Below, one piece after another: positions 1 to 8,146 of a DNA stretch of 34,725 bases. The DNA comes from Thermoplasmata archaeon. Lineage in GTDB: Archaea; Thermoplasmatota; Thermoplasmata; Thermoplasmatales; Thermoplasmataceae. Below the pieces are notes generated by a model. The model saw nothing but the letters and a program-made list of their open reading frames with translations, did not search any database and was not told where the DNA came from. Where the stretch lies: the NCBI GenBank assembly GCA_021793945.1, contig JAJYRT010000003.1, positions 1-34,725 of the forward strand, written 5' to 3'. The position numbers and the translations under genes were made by a program. Each line of letters opens with the position of its first letter. The first letter of the stretch is position 1.

Positions 1-961
1 GCCTTATTTCGGCGCTTTTCCCGAATTCACGTTCGTAAATCTCCTTCACTCTTTCCGCAAGGTGGTTCACGGAATACGCCATGTCGAACTGGTTGAAAAC
101 CCGGTATTCCCCATCACCCGGCGGATTATCCAGCGCAATTGAAAGGCAGGTAACACTGTCCTCCAGAGGGAGAAATCCCCTTGTCTGCCCTCCTTCCCCA
201 TATGGCGTGATTGGCAGACCTGAAACTGCCTGTGCACAGAACCTGTTCAGGACGGTACCCCATACTTCATCAATATCGTATCTTGTGTATAGCCCTGTTT
301 CAGATATTTCGTCTATCCTTGTTCCATACACAACACCCTGCATGACATCCGTGACACTCAGGTTCCACACCCTGTTGGCAAACATCAGGTTGTTTGAATC
401 GTGCACCTTCGTCCAGTGGTACCAGCTGCCTGCATTCTTCGGGAAAGGGAGGTGATCCTTCCTGCCGTTATATTCTATGTCAAAGAAGCCCTCCGGAATG
501 TCAATGTTCGGCGTGCCGTATTCACCCATGGTACCAAGCTTGAGGATGTGCGTGTCAGGTGCAACGTCCTTTACGGCGTATACAAGATTCAGCGTGCTAA
601 CGATGTTCTTGACCATTGTGTCCGTGGCCTGCTTCAGCCCTATCATTGAATAGGGGGCAGATCTCTGCTCGGCCAGATGCACGACAGCTTCTGGCTGTGC
701 TTCCCGTATAATCCTGTAAATGAAGTCCGCATTGCTGACATCTCCCCTGAAAAATTCCAGATCCCCGAATCCGGATGATTCCAGTTCTCTGATCCTGCCT
801 GCCATGGTTCCGATGGGCAGCACGGATTCAGATCCGACCTCCCTGACGCGCCTTCGTGTGAAGAAATTGTCAGCTCCGGCCACTGTGTGCCCCATCTTCA
901 TTAGCCTGAGAGCCAGAGACCAGCCGATGTAGCCATCAACACCGAGAATTAGAACCTTCAT
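1..961 (-). CDS. agl3: UDP-sulfoquinovose synthase (SqdB/Agl3-like), C-terminus cut by window edge
   Basis: Predicted to convert UDP-glucose and sulfite to UDP-sulfoquinovose, the donor for sulfonated glycans; in Sulfolobus the homologue Agl3 serves S-layer N-glycosylation, in plants and cyanobacteria SQD1/SqdB serves sulfolipid. Reading inward from ATG at 961, 320 codons are present; the family is about 390-400 residues, so some 70-80 C-terminal residues lie beyond the left edge. Visible motifs: Rossmann glycine motif GVDGYIGW (residues 7-14), the family-typical HLAEQRSAPYS (95-105) and LGTMGEYGTPNID (142-154), catalytic YHWTK (YxxxK, 181-185), and YGEGGQTRG near residue 260. These SQD1-specific blocks separate it from generic NDP-sugar epimerases. 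It follows the ABC ATPase gene on the same strand after 48 bases, so co-transcription is possible. Confidence 0.9.
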   Translation of the reverse strand, partial: MKVLILGVDGYIGWSLALRLMKMGHTVAGADNFFTRRRVREVGSESVLPIGTMAGRIRELESSGFGDLEFFRGDVSNADFIYRIIREAQPEAVVHLAEQRSAPYSMIGLKQATDTMVKNIVSTLNLVYAVKDVAPDTHILKLGTMGEYGTPNIDIPEGFFDIEYNGRKDHLPFPKNAGSWYHWTKVHDSNNLMFANRVWNLSVTDVMQGVVYGTRIDEISETGLYTRYDIDEVWGTVLNRFCAQAVSGLPITPYGEGGQTRGFLPLEDSVTCLSIALDNPPGDGEYRVFNQFDMAYSVNHLAERVKEIYEREFGKSAEIR

Positions 962-1009
962 GTCTTCCAGATATTGCTGTAGCTTTTAAGACTTTATTGA
1001 ACAGGGAGT

Positions 1010-1768
1010 TCACTCGGACATAACCGTCAGGACCTGATCTACAGTCTTATAGAATTCGTCGCTTCTGGTGTTCCTGGGTCTCTGCAGGGTTATGGGCATT
1101 TCTTTGAGAACCTTTGCCGGCCTGTGGCTTAGAATGACTATAACATCGCTCATCTGCACCGCCTCATCGACGTTGTGGGTGACCATCAATATGGTGTTGG
1201 GGTTTTCCACGGGTGATTCCCAGAGATCAAGGAGTTCCTCCCTGATTGCCTGTGCCGAGAAAACGTCCAGACCGCTGAAAGGCTCGTCCAGCAGTAGCAC
1301 ATCAGGAGAAGTAGCAAGGGCTCGTGCTATTGCCACACGCTGTTTCATTCCGCCGGATAGCTCCTTTGGGTATGCTTTTTCAAACCCATCTATACCGACG
1401 AGCCTGATGTTATTCATGGCTATCTCCCTTCTCTTGTCACGATCCTTGATCAGGGGTTCAAGGGCAAGCTGGACGTTGTCCAGAACATCAAGCCATGGAA
1501 AGAGCGCGGCATTCTGGAACACCACTGACACCCTGAAGTCAGTGCCCATATCTTCCCTGTCACCATACATGATCCTTCCGGACGTTGGCTTTGTCAATCC
1601 GAGAATCATCCGAAGAAGTGTGGATTTTCCTGATCCTGACGGACCTATAATTGAAACAAACTGGTTCTTTTTCACTGTGAAACTGATGTCCTCTATGGTC
1701 TTGATGGAACTCCTGGCATATTTGTACTCCATGGCTACGTGATCAACGGTGAGAACCTCATCCATCAT
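1010..1768 (-). CDS. ABC transporter ATP-binding protein, nitrate/sulfonate/taurine type
   Basis: Cytoplasmic ATPase subunit of an importer of the SsuB/TauB/NrtD class (252 residues, normal length). Motifs: Walker A GPSGSGKST (42-50), Q-loop VVFQ (82-85), signature LSGGM (137-141), Walker B with DEP (156-163), D-loop SGLD, and switch His198 in VTHNVDEA. The Q-loop context NAALFPWLDVLDNV is typical of the sulfonate/nitrate subgroup. No permease or binding protein is visible in this window; a partner could lie left of the edge, beyond the sulfoquinovose synthase gene. Start is the first of two consecutive ATGs; a TATA-like element about 23 bases upstream indicates a leaderless transcript. Substrate unknown; the neighbouring sulfite-using enzyme makes a sulfur compound a reasonable but unproven guess. 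Confidence 0.88.
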   Translation of the reverse strand: MMDEVLTVDHVAMEYKYARSSIKTIEDISFTVKKNQFVSIIGPSGSGKSTLLRMILGLTKPTSGRIMYGDREDMGTDFRVSVVFQNAALFPWLDVLDNVQLALEPLIKDRDKRREIAMNNIRLVGIDGFEKAYPKELSGGMKQRVAIARALATSPDVLLLDEPFSGLDVFSAQAIREELLDLWESPVENPNTILMVTHNVDEAVQMSDVIVILSHRPAKVLKEMPITLQRPRNTRSDEFYKTVDQVLTVMSE

Positions 1769-1785
1769 TGCGGTATTTAGGTATC

Positions 1786-1797
1786 ATATAAATATTG
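1786..1797 (-). promoter_or_regulatory. TATA box of the ABC ATPase gene
   Basis: On the minus strand the element reads ATATTTATATG, centred about 23 bases before the ATG at 1768, the spacing expected for a leaderless archaeal transcript. Inference from position and composition only. The rest of the 1769-1986 gap shows no gene. Confidence 0.5.
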
Positions 1798-1986
1798 ATT
1801 GAATGGCCGGCATTGTGTCCCATTATCAGTCCGTTTCCCCCGCCCAACGTCCTGTATATTCCGGATCCAACTAACCGCAGACTGGCTGCGAGAATAGACA
1901 AAGGTGAAGAAAATTTACTGTTTGTTGTCTCAAACAGTCGCAGGAGGAACTATCGTGTCCCCCGGCGCGCATATTAATATTTCAGG

Positions 1987-3213
1987 TTACGAGACCTCGA
2001 ATTCGTGCCCATTGAAAGGAAGTTCAACGTCGAATTCCGAGAGGTCCTCCAGGAGGTTCTCCCTGTTGTCCCCGTGGCATAGTATGACCTTCTCCGGATC
2101 AACCTGCTTCACGAAATCGATGAGATCATCATGTCCGGCATGGGCAGATAGATCAAAGAAATCAAGCTTCATATTAGGCTTGACCGTTGCGCCTGCTATT
2201 TTTATTGTCCCATTCTCCATGAGGCTCCTTCCGTTTGTGCCTTCCACCTGGTATCCCGTGAGGAATATGGCGCTCTTCGTGTCATTCATCAGTTTTTCTA
2301 TATATGAGAGAACTGGTCCGCCGTCAAGCATACCTGATGTGGTTATCACTATGTCACTATCAAGCGCGCTTTCCCTCATTCTTCTGCCTCTAATCTGCCT
2401 GATTTTGCCAATGGATTTGGAGAATCCCTTCTGTGATCTAAGGAATCCCGGTGTGTGGAGATATATTCCGGAAATTCCGTTTCCCATTCCGTCGACTGAG
2501 ATGTTGTATCCCATGTCGCTCAGGATCATTATGAGTTCCTGGGTTCTTCCCATGGCAAATGATGGAAGTATTACCTTGCCTCCGTCCTCAACAACCTCCT
2601 TCACTCTCTGCCTGAGCCGCTTCACAACCTGGCCCCGCTCTTCATGGTTCTTTCCTGCATAGGTGCTTTCCATTATGAGAATATCCGCCTTCTGCGGTCT
2701 TGCGCCGTTTAGCAGCATGGTTTCCTTTGTGTAAAGATCACCAGTCACGAGTATGGACCTGGAATTCTCGAACTTCCACATGGTCGATCCAGGGATATGA
2801 CCTGCCGATTGTGCGGTAACCTGGAAAGGACCATCCACGATTGTCTCATTGTAGTTCACGTTCTGGAAAGAGCTGTACAGTGACGAGATGTCGTCGATGT
2901 CAAACCTGGATGGATATCCCTCTATATTCGTGACCTTTATTGAGTCCTCAAGCATGGGTCTCATGCTGTTTGCCGTCATTATGGTCGAGTAGAATTTCGC
3001 ATCGTACTCGTGATAGTAAACGGGCAAGGCGCCCATGTGGTCCAGATGCGCGTGTGTGAGATATATGCTCTTCACCGGCTCCGGGGGTAGAGGGAACTCT
3101 GGCGGTTTTTCCGGAATGACTCCGTAGTCCACCATCACGTCATAATCCTTTTCCCTTATCTTTATAGCCAACCTTCCTACTTCTTCTGCTCCGCCTAAAA
3201 ATTTTATTTTCAT
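1987..3213 (-). CDS. Beta-CASP metallo-beta-lactamase RNase, aCPSF2-like
   Basis: Zn-dependent ribonuclease of the archaeal beta-CASP family, 408 residues. Motif 2 HAHLDH (54-59), motif 3 His139 in SAGHIPGS, motif 4 GDL (Asp159), motif A MESTYA (181-186), motif B SAHAGH (356-361), motif C His380 in LCHGD: all catalytic residues are present. There is no N-terminal KH region, so it fits the short aCPSF2-type group rather than the KH-bearing aCPSF1/FttA termination factor. Family members act in RNA processing or decay as endo- and/or 5'-3' exonucleases. It starts 12 bases after the MTA phosphorylase stop, with a TGAGG ribosome-binding site in the gap, so the two are one operon. Confidence 0.9.
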   Translation of the reverse strand: MKIKFLGGAEEVGRLAIKIREKDYDVMVDYGVIPEKPPEFPLPPEPVKSIYLTHAHLDHMGALPVYYHEYDAKFYSTIMTANSMRPMLEDSIKVTNIEGYPSRFDIDDISSLYSSFQNVNYNETIVDGPFQVTAQSAGHIPGSTMWKFENSRSILVTGDLYTKETMLLNGARPQKADILIMESTYAGKNHEERGQVVKRLRQRVKEVVEDGGKVILPSFAMGRTQELIMILSDMGYNISVDGMGNGISGIYLHTPGFLRSQKGFSKSIGKIRQIRGRRMRESALDSDIVITTSGMLDGGPVLSYIEKLMNDTKSAIFLTGYQVEGTNGRSLMENGTIKIAGATVKPNMKLDFFDLSAHAGHDDLIDFVKQVDPEKVILCHGDNRENLLEDLSEFDVELPFNGHEFEVS

Positions 3214-3225
3214 TTTAGTTTTTCC

Positions 3226-3999
3226 TCATGCTTTTGCGTTTTCAAGTGACCTTGAACAATTGCACCTTCTCTCTCTGTTGAATCCTTTAACGGACTTCTC
3301 GACAAGAGAAGATACCTTTTCCTCGTTTTCCTTCATTATTTTCATGACCTCTGATGCATCCACAGGCTTGTCCGACCATACATCAAAATCAGTAACAGTT
3401 GCAATCATGGAATAGCACATTGACTGTTCCACCGCCAGATTTATCTCTGGAACAAGTGTCATGCCAATTATGTCTCCAAACTGCCTGAACATGCGTGACT
3501 CTGCCCTTGTTGAGAATCTCGGTCCCTCGATGCATACATATGTCCCCCTATCATGATGGGGGTAGCCGGCTTTTTTAGCCGATGAAACAAGTTCCGATGT
3601 CATGTCAGAACAGAACGGGTCTGCCGCTGAGACGTGAAATACTTCGGGACCATCGAAAAATGTCAGCTTTCTAGATTTTGTAAAATCTATGAACTGGTCC
3701 GGAAATACCATCTCGCCCGGCTTGTACTGTTCCTTAAGAGATCCCACAGCGTTTATTGCGAGCACACGTTCTACGCCAATACTCTTGAGCGCCCACATGT
3801 TGGCCCGGTAATTCACGGCGTGCGGTGGAATAGTATGATGCTTTCCATGTCTTGGTATGAATGCTACTTCTACCCCGCCGATCTCTCCAACTTCGACCCT
3901 GTCAGAAGGTTTACCATATGGTGTTTCTATGTCAAGCGACCTGCCGCCTTTGATAAGGTTGTAGAGGCCACTTCCTCCAATGATCCCTGTATATGTCAT
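3226..3999 (-). CDS. mtnP: S-methyl-5'-thioadenosine phosphorylase
   Basis: Purine-nucleoside-phosphorylase-2/MTAP family, 257 residues. It would split 5'-methylthioadenosine with phosphate into adenine and 5-methylthioribose-1-phosphate, clearing the by-product of polyamine synthesis and feeding methionine salvage. Motifs: GGSGLY (8-13), RHG (50-52), [13 protein letters not shown] (55-67), [12 protein letters not shown] (156-167), [11 protein letters not shown] (179-189) and TDFD (203-206). The C-terminal CNC (246-248) matches the CxC disulfide motif described for hyperthermophilic archaeal MTAP/PNP enzymes. It is the promoter-proximal gene of a two-gene operon with the beta-CASP nuclease. 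A TATA-like element lies about 58 bases before the ATG, so this gene seems to have a short leader. Confidence 0.92.
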   Translation of the reverse strand: MTYTGIIGGSGLYNLIKGGRSLDIETPYGKPSDRVEVGEIGGVEVAFIPRHGKHHTIPPHAVNYRANMWALKSIGVERVLAINAVGSLKEQYKPGEMVFPDQFIDFTKSRKLTFFDGPEVFHVSAADPFCSDMTSELVSSAKKAGYPHHDRGTYVCIEGPRFSTRAESRMFRQFGDIIGMTLVPEINLAVEQSMCYSMIATVTDFDVWSDKPVDASEVMKIMKENEEKVSSLVEKSVKGFNRERRCNCSRSLENAKA

Positions 4000-4054
4000 G
4001 AAATCACGTAATTGCTAGTTCAATGAACTCCTTGATGTTGTCATAATGCGGAAA

Positions 4055-4065
4055 CAATATATAAC
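4055..4065 (-). promoter_or_regulatory. Candidate TATA box of mtnP
   Basis: Minus strand reads GGTTATATATTG between the PP-loop gene stop (4085) and the mtnP ATG (3999). Transcription would start near 4033, giving a leader of about 35 bases that includes AAGGAG. Position-based inference. Confidence 0.4.
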
Positions 4066-4084
4066 CGAATCGGAAAAATATTCA

Positions 4085-4798
4085 TTACAAATCAGGAACC
4101 TTATTCAGGCGCTTCTGAACTCCAGACCCATACTGTGCGGCCTTTTTCCTGAACCCCCAAATTTCTTCAGGAAGTCCTGCGTTCCTTGCCAGATTCCTGA
4201 TCTGGATCTTATTGACATTGCCGATCACGTTTACATCTCGAGGCAAACCGGAGAATGCCTTGACAATAACAGGATCCAGATAGGGCGTTACAAGATGTTT
4301 TGAAAAAATCCCTGCGATGTTCTTCTCCCTCGGCAGCGTTTTATGGAACAGCTTTTCCAGATACCCGTCATTGACCAGGCCCGGGTTATCGATGAACCTG
4401 CGGTATCCATAAAATATCTCGTCTGCGCCCTGGCCGGTCACGAGATGATCCTCGGTGATCTCTGAAAGCGTATAGTACAGCACAATTTCATAACCGATTT
4501 CCTGCCTCCCTATGGATGGATCGATGGCCATGATGGCCGACACGACTTCCGTAAGGTCACTGTTGTCCAGGATTATCTCTCTGGCCCTGAATCCAAGCAG
4601 GTCTGATACATGCCTGGCACGTGCAATGTCGTGGGAATCTGAGTATCCAACGGTATATGGTTTAAGCCTGTACCCAGAAAGCACCATTAAAAGCGTACTG
4701 TCCAAACCGCCAGAGAAAGCCAGAGCAGCGTCTTTTTGCTTTCCCAATGACGCTCTTATGATATTCCCGAGAAGGGAAATACTTTCATCCAGTTGCAC
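4085..4798 (-). CDS. Stand-alone asparagine-synthetase C-terminal-like PP-loop protein
   Basis: 237 residues corresponding to only the synthetase half of AsnB: PP-loop FSGGLDST (28-35) and the GQGADEIFYGY block (122-132) that in AsnB follows the adenylating site. The N-terminal glutaminase (Ntn) domain is absent, so it would have to use free ammonia or another amine donor, or adenylate a different carboxylate substrate. Short archaeal proteins of this architecture are common and poorly characterised. Start is GTG at 4798, directly preceded by an in-frame TGA, so no longer version is possible. It is divergent from the PIN-ATPase gene across 83 bases. Calling it a true asparagine synthetase would be an over-reach. 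Confidence 0.75.
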   Translation of the reverse strand: MQLDESISLLGNIIRASLGKQKDAALAFSGGLDSTLLMVLSGYRLKPYTVGYSDSHDIARARHVSDLLGFRAREIILDNSDLTEVVSAIMAIDPSIGRQEIGYEIVLYYTLSEITEDHLVTGQGADEIFYGYRRFIDNPGLVNDGYLEKLFHKTLPREKNIAGIFSKHLVTPYLDPVIVKAFSGLPRDVNVIGNVNKIQIRNLARNAGLPEEIWGFRKKAAQYGSGVQKRLNKVPDL

Positions 4799-4881
4799 TC
4801 ACCCGACATCCCTAGCACTATGTGCCATAATTGCTTTTTTCTCCGGAAATATCTTAATTAACGAATATCACATGTTCCAAC

Positions 4882-6669
4882 GTGAATTACGTTCCTGATA
4901 CATCGGTGATCGTAGACGGCCGGTTCACAGCCTTCGTCTCCGCAAAGGAGGGATCTCATGTAATACTTGCCGAGGCAATGCTGGCCGAGGTTGAACACCA
5001 GGCAAACGACGGGAGGTCCATCGGTTTCACCGGCCTTGAGGAACTCAAGACGCTGCGGTCTATGGCAGAAGATGGGAAGATTTACCTGGACTTTTACGGA
5101 AAACGGCCCGGCGACTGGCAGATAAAGGGGGCAAAGAGCGGAGAGATCGATGAAATCATACGGAATACAGCTCTGGAAAATGATGCAATTCTCGTTACGG
5201 GCGACATAATACAGAGAGACCTTGCCATAATAAAGGGAATACAGATCGAGTTCCTGGAGGCGTCACAGAAATCTGTCAAGAATATAGAGGATTTCTTTGA
5301 TGAGATCACTTCCTCGGTGCACCTCAAGGCAAACCTGAAACCTGTCTTGAAAAAAGGCATGCCCGGAGCTGTAAGAATCACCCGCCTTGATTATGTGATA
5401 ACGAGGCAGGAACTCGAGACAATTGCATCAAACATAGTCAAGCGGGGGAAGTTTGAGGATGAATCTTTCGTTGAGATGGACATGTTTGGAGCCACTGTCA
5501 TCCAGCTGAAAAACATAAGGATAGTAATAACAAGGCCACCATTCTCCGACGACCTTGAGATTACTGCAGTAAGGCCCATAAAGAAGCTCAACCTGGAGGA
5601 CTACGAACTTGATCCAAGGGTTGTGGAGAGGCTTACCGTGGGAAGCAACGGCATCCTTGTTGCAGGGCCTCCCGGGGCTGGAAAGAGTACTTTTGTGCAG
5701 GCGCTGGCAGAATATTTCAATTCCATGGACAAAACTGTCAAGACCATGGAAAAGCCAAGAGACCTTCAACTGATAAATGACATAACCCAGTACACAGGGC
5801 TTGAGGGTTCCATGGAAAAGACCGGGGATATCCTCCTTCTGGTCAGGACGGATTATACTGTCTTTGATGAGATGCGCATAACATCGGATTTCCACGTATA
5901 CTCCGATCTCAGGCTTGCCGGGGTCGGCATGATTGGAGTTGTTCACGCAACCAGGCCCATAGACGCTTTCCACAGGTTCATTGGAAGGATAGAACTTGGA
6001 CTCATACCACAGGTCATAGACACAATACTGTTCATAGAGGCGGGGAGAGTCAGGAAGGTAATAATTACGGAATACACAGTCAAGGTCCCAAGCGGCATGA
6101 ACCAGGAAGATCTTGCCAGGCCGGTGATCGTGGTCAAAGACTTCCCATCAGGAACGCCCCTGTATGAGATATACACCTTCGGCGACCAGATAGTTCTTGT
6201 TCCCATACAGACGGAAAATTCATCGCTCCTGTCACTGGCGGCCGACAGGATTAGGGAAGAGATCTCAGGATTTCTTGGAACCGGGGAGATTGAAGTCAAG
6301 ATGACCGGAGGGAGCAGGGCGGTGGTATCCGTTCCGGAAAAATACATCGCCAAGCTAATTGGCAAGAAGGGAGCAAACATATCCGATCTCGAGGGGCGCC
6401 TCAAGGTGAGACTGGAAGTCGAGCCAAAAACGGGAGGAATAAGCTCGGAAAGAAGACCTGTAGAGATAGAGGTAAAGAACAAGATACTCTACCTTTCCGT
6501 CGGCGAGAAGAACATGAATGTGAAAATATTTGTGGAAGATATAATGGTGCTTCAGGCCAGGAGCTCCTCCAAGGGAATTATCAGGCTGAAGCTGGACAGT
6601 GATGTCGGGTCTTCCATTTACCGCCAGATAAAGAACGGCAAGAAGATTGAATACTCGCCGGATGAGTGA
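4882..6669 (+). CDS. PIN domain / VirB11-PilT-type ATPase / KH domain protein (PINA-like)
   Basis: 595 residues in three parts. An N-terminal PIN nuclease domain (about 1-120) has acidic residues in PDTSVIVDG, AEVEHQ and VTGD. A secretion-type ATPase core (about 220-440) has Walker A GPPGAGKS (262-269) and Walker B VFDE (327-330). A KH domain (about 475-515) has the GKKG loop (494-497). This is the conserved archaeal PIN-ATPase, studied in Sulfolobus as PINA, a hexameric branch-migration helicase that works with the Holliday junction resolvase Hjc. Nucleic-acid transactions rather than secretion are therefore likely. Start GTG at 4882; the AT-rich element near 4847-4860 makes a leaderless transcript likely. 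The C-terminus faces the aminopeptidase gene, whose stop is one base away on the other strand. Confidence 0.9.
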   Translation: MNYVPDTSVIVDGRFTAFVSAKEGSHVILAEAMLAEVEHQANDGRSIGFTGLEELKTLRSMAEDGKIYLDFYGKRPGDWQIKGAKSGEIDEIIRNTALENDAILVTGDIIQRDLAIIKGIQIEFLEASQKSVKNIEDFFDEITSSVHLKANLKPVLKKGMPGAVRITRLDYVITRQELETIASNIVKRGKFEDESFVEMDMFGATVIQLKNIRIVITRPPFSDDLEITAVRPIKKLNLEDYELDPRVVERLTVGSNGILVAGPPGAGKSTFVQALAEYFNSMDKTVKTMEKPRDLQLINDITQYTGLEGSMEKTGDILLLVRTDYTVFDEMRITSDFHVYSDLRLAGVGMIGVVHATRPIDAFHRFIGRIELGLIPQVIDTILFIEAGRVRKVIITEYTVKVPSGMNQEDLARPVIVVKDFPSGTPLYEIYTFGDQIVLVPIQTENSSLLSLAADRIREEISGFLGTGEIEVKMTGGSRAVVSVPEKYIAKLIGKKGANISDLEGRLKVRLEVEPKTGGISSERRPVEIEVKNKILYLSVGEKNMNVKIFVEDIMVLQARSSSKGIIRLKLDSDVGSSIYRQIKNGKKIEYSPDE

Positions 6670-8062
6670 TTATCCGGAATTTGCCATCACGAATTCCACA
6701 AGAAGCCTGGTGCCGAATCCTGTTGCTCCCGGCCCCAGATAATCCTTCTTGGAGGTCTTCTGCCCTCTCCAGGCAGTTCCGGCAATATCCAGATGCACCC
6801 ATGGAACCTCGCCGACAAAATTGCTCAGGAAAGCCCCAGCAGTCTCAGCTCCGCCTGGTCTTCCCCCCGTATTCTTGATATCAGCGACGTCGCTCTTTAT
6901 CTGTTCCCGGAAATCGTCGTCCAGTGGAAGAGGCCATAGCTTTTCCCAGGTATTTCTTGATGCCTCCATGATCTTTCCCTGCAGTCCCTCATTGTTTCCC
7001 ATTACACCCGCAATATTGTTCCCGAGGGCAACAACGCATGCGCCTGTGAGTGTTGCCAGGTCTATGACTGAAACTGGCCTGTATTTATCGATGCCATAGG
7101 CCAACGCATCAGCTAGAACAAGCCTCCCCTCGGCATCGGTACTAATCACTTCGGAAGTTACGCCATTATAATGCCTCAGAATTTCTCCGGGTTTGTAGGA
7201 TGCACCGCCGGGCATATTCTCGGTCAGTGGCATGAGACCCACAACATGGGCCTTGAGACCAAGATCGGATATTGCTTTCATCGCACCGAGCACCGCAGCG
7301 GCGCCGCATTTATCGAATTTCATCTCCTGCATTCCCTCTGACGGTTTTATAGATATACCTCCGCTGTCAAATGTTATTCCTTTCCCGACAAGCATTATTG
7401 CAGGAAGTTCTCGATTCCCGTATTCTGCGATCAAAAGCCTAGGAGGTTCATGCGCACCCCTTGAAACGCCTTCCAGCCCTCCCATTCCGAGTTTTATGAA
7501 ATCGTCTCTTCCAAGGGCAGTAACGGTAATCCTGCCATTCTCCCGGATCGTCTTCTCGAAAAAGGTCGGAGTGCCTATGGATGAGGGAAGATCAGCGAGA
7601 TATTTTGTCAGGTTCGTTGCTTCTCCCATTATCCTTCCTTTCTCTATTGCCACCTTAATTTCCCTGTCGGACAATATTCTCAATAGATCCGTATTAGCCT
7701 TCTTCTCTGCCTTGAACTCGTCGAATGAGTAGACGGTGATCTCATATGTGTATGCCACTTCCATGGCCTCTGTCTCCGCAGGAAAAACTTCCGGCAGGAC
7801 AATTCCGATATTTTTGCTGCCGGGACCGAGTGCCTTGATGGCAGTAGAGAGGGAGGTACGCAAGGCTTCAATATCGACCTTTTCTCTCCTTCCAAGACCT
7901 ACGACTATAACAGCCCCGGGTGCGTTCCATTGAGGGCAGAATTACTGTCTTCCCCTTTCTTGGGACGCCACCAAGCCTTTTCATGGCAGGATCAAGGTTG
8001 AGTGTGTCCAGCAGCACCCTAATACTGACTGGTTCTGCGTCTTCCATCTCTATGCAGATCAC
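6670..8062 (-). pseudogene. pepA: Leucyl aminopeptidase (M17), main part: +1 frameshift and 5' end displaced by an insertion sequence
   Basis: Cytosolic di-metal peptidase releasing N-terminal residues from peptides. The catalytic domain is complete: metal/active-site blocks GKGITFDSGGISIKP, KFDKCGAA and STDAEGRL, plus the C-terminal HLDIAGTAW. Two lesions are seen. (1) The N-terminal domain is readable from 8062 (VICIEMEDAEPVS...KGKTVILPSMER) but moves to another frame near 7915-7935, where PGAVIVVGLGRREKVDIEAL resumes; removing one base in the CGCACCCGGGG stretch restores the frame. (2) No credible start exists at 8062: the first 16 codons lie at 9294-9341, beyond the inserted TnpB element. 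Rejoined and repaired, the protein would be about 479 residues, a normal M17 length. A residual product could start at TTG 7863 or lower, so the catalytic domain might still be made; most likely inactive. Confidence 0.85.
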
Positions 8063-8081
8063 AAGTCCAGTCGCAAAGAAG

Positions 8082-8102
8082 CTCCATTCCTTTAAGATGG
8101 AG
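8082..8102 (+). repeat. Left-end subterminal hairpin of the TnpB element
   Basis: Perfect 6-bp inverted repeat CTCCAT...ATGGAG with a 9-base loop, about 20 bases inside the inferred left boundary. Such imperfectly placed single hairpins are the Y1 transposase recognition structures of IS200/IS605 elements. It resembles the right-end hairpin. Confidence 0.65.
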
Positions 8103-8116
8103 AGGAATCACGACAC

Positions 8117-8128
8117 GCTTATATATTG
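8117..8128 (+). promoter_or_regulatory. TATA box of tnpB
   Basis: CTTATATATTG sits about 25 bases before GTG 8147, supporting that start and a leaderless tnpB transcript; AGGAGG at 8129-8134 could also serve as a distant ribosome-binding site. The element is nearly palindromic and could also fire towards the aminopeptidase remnant. Confidence 0.45.
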
Positions 8129-8146
8129 AGGAGGCATATCTATATT

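Noticed and set aside
1068..1742. Long plus-strand open frame opposite the ABC ATPase gene
   Set aside because: The minus-strand frame carries all ABC motifs; this is its antisense shadow, Ser/Arg-rich without motifs.
1904..2662. 252-codon plus-strand frame opposite the beta-CASP gene
   Set aside because: Composition of an antisense shadow; the other strand has an intact catalytic set.
7868..8062. Separate 64-residue gene upstream of the aminopeptidase
   Set aside because: Its residues are the missing M17 N-terminal domain in a shifted frame, not an independent protein.
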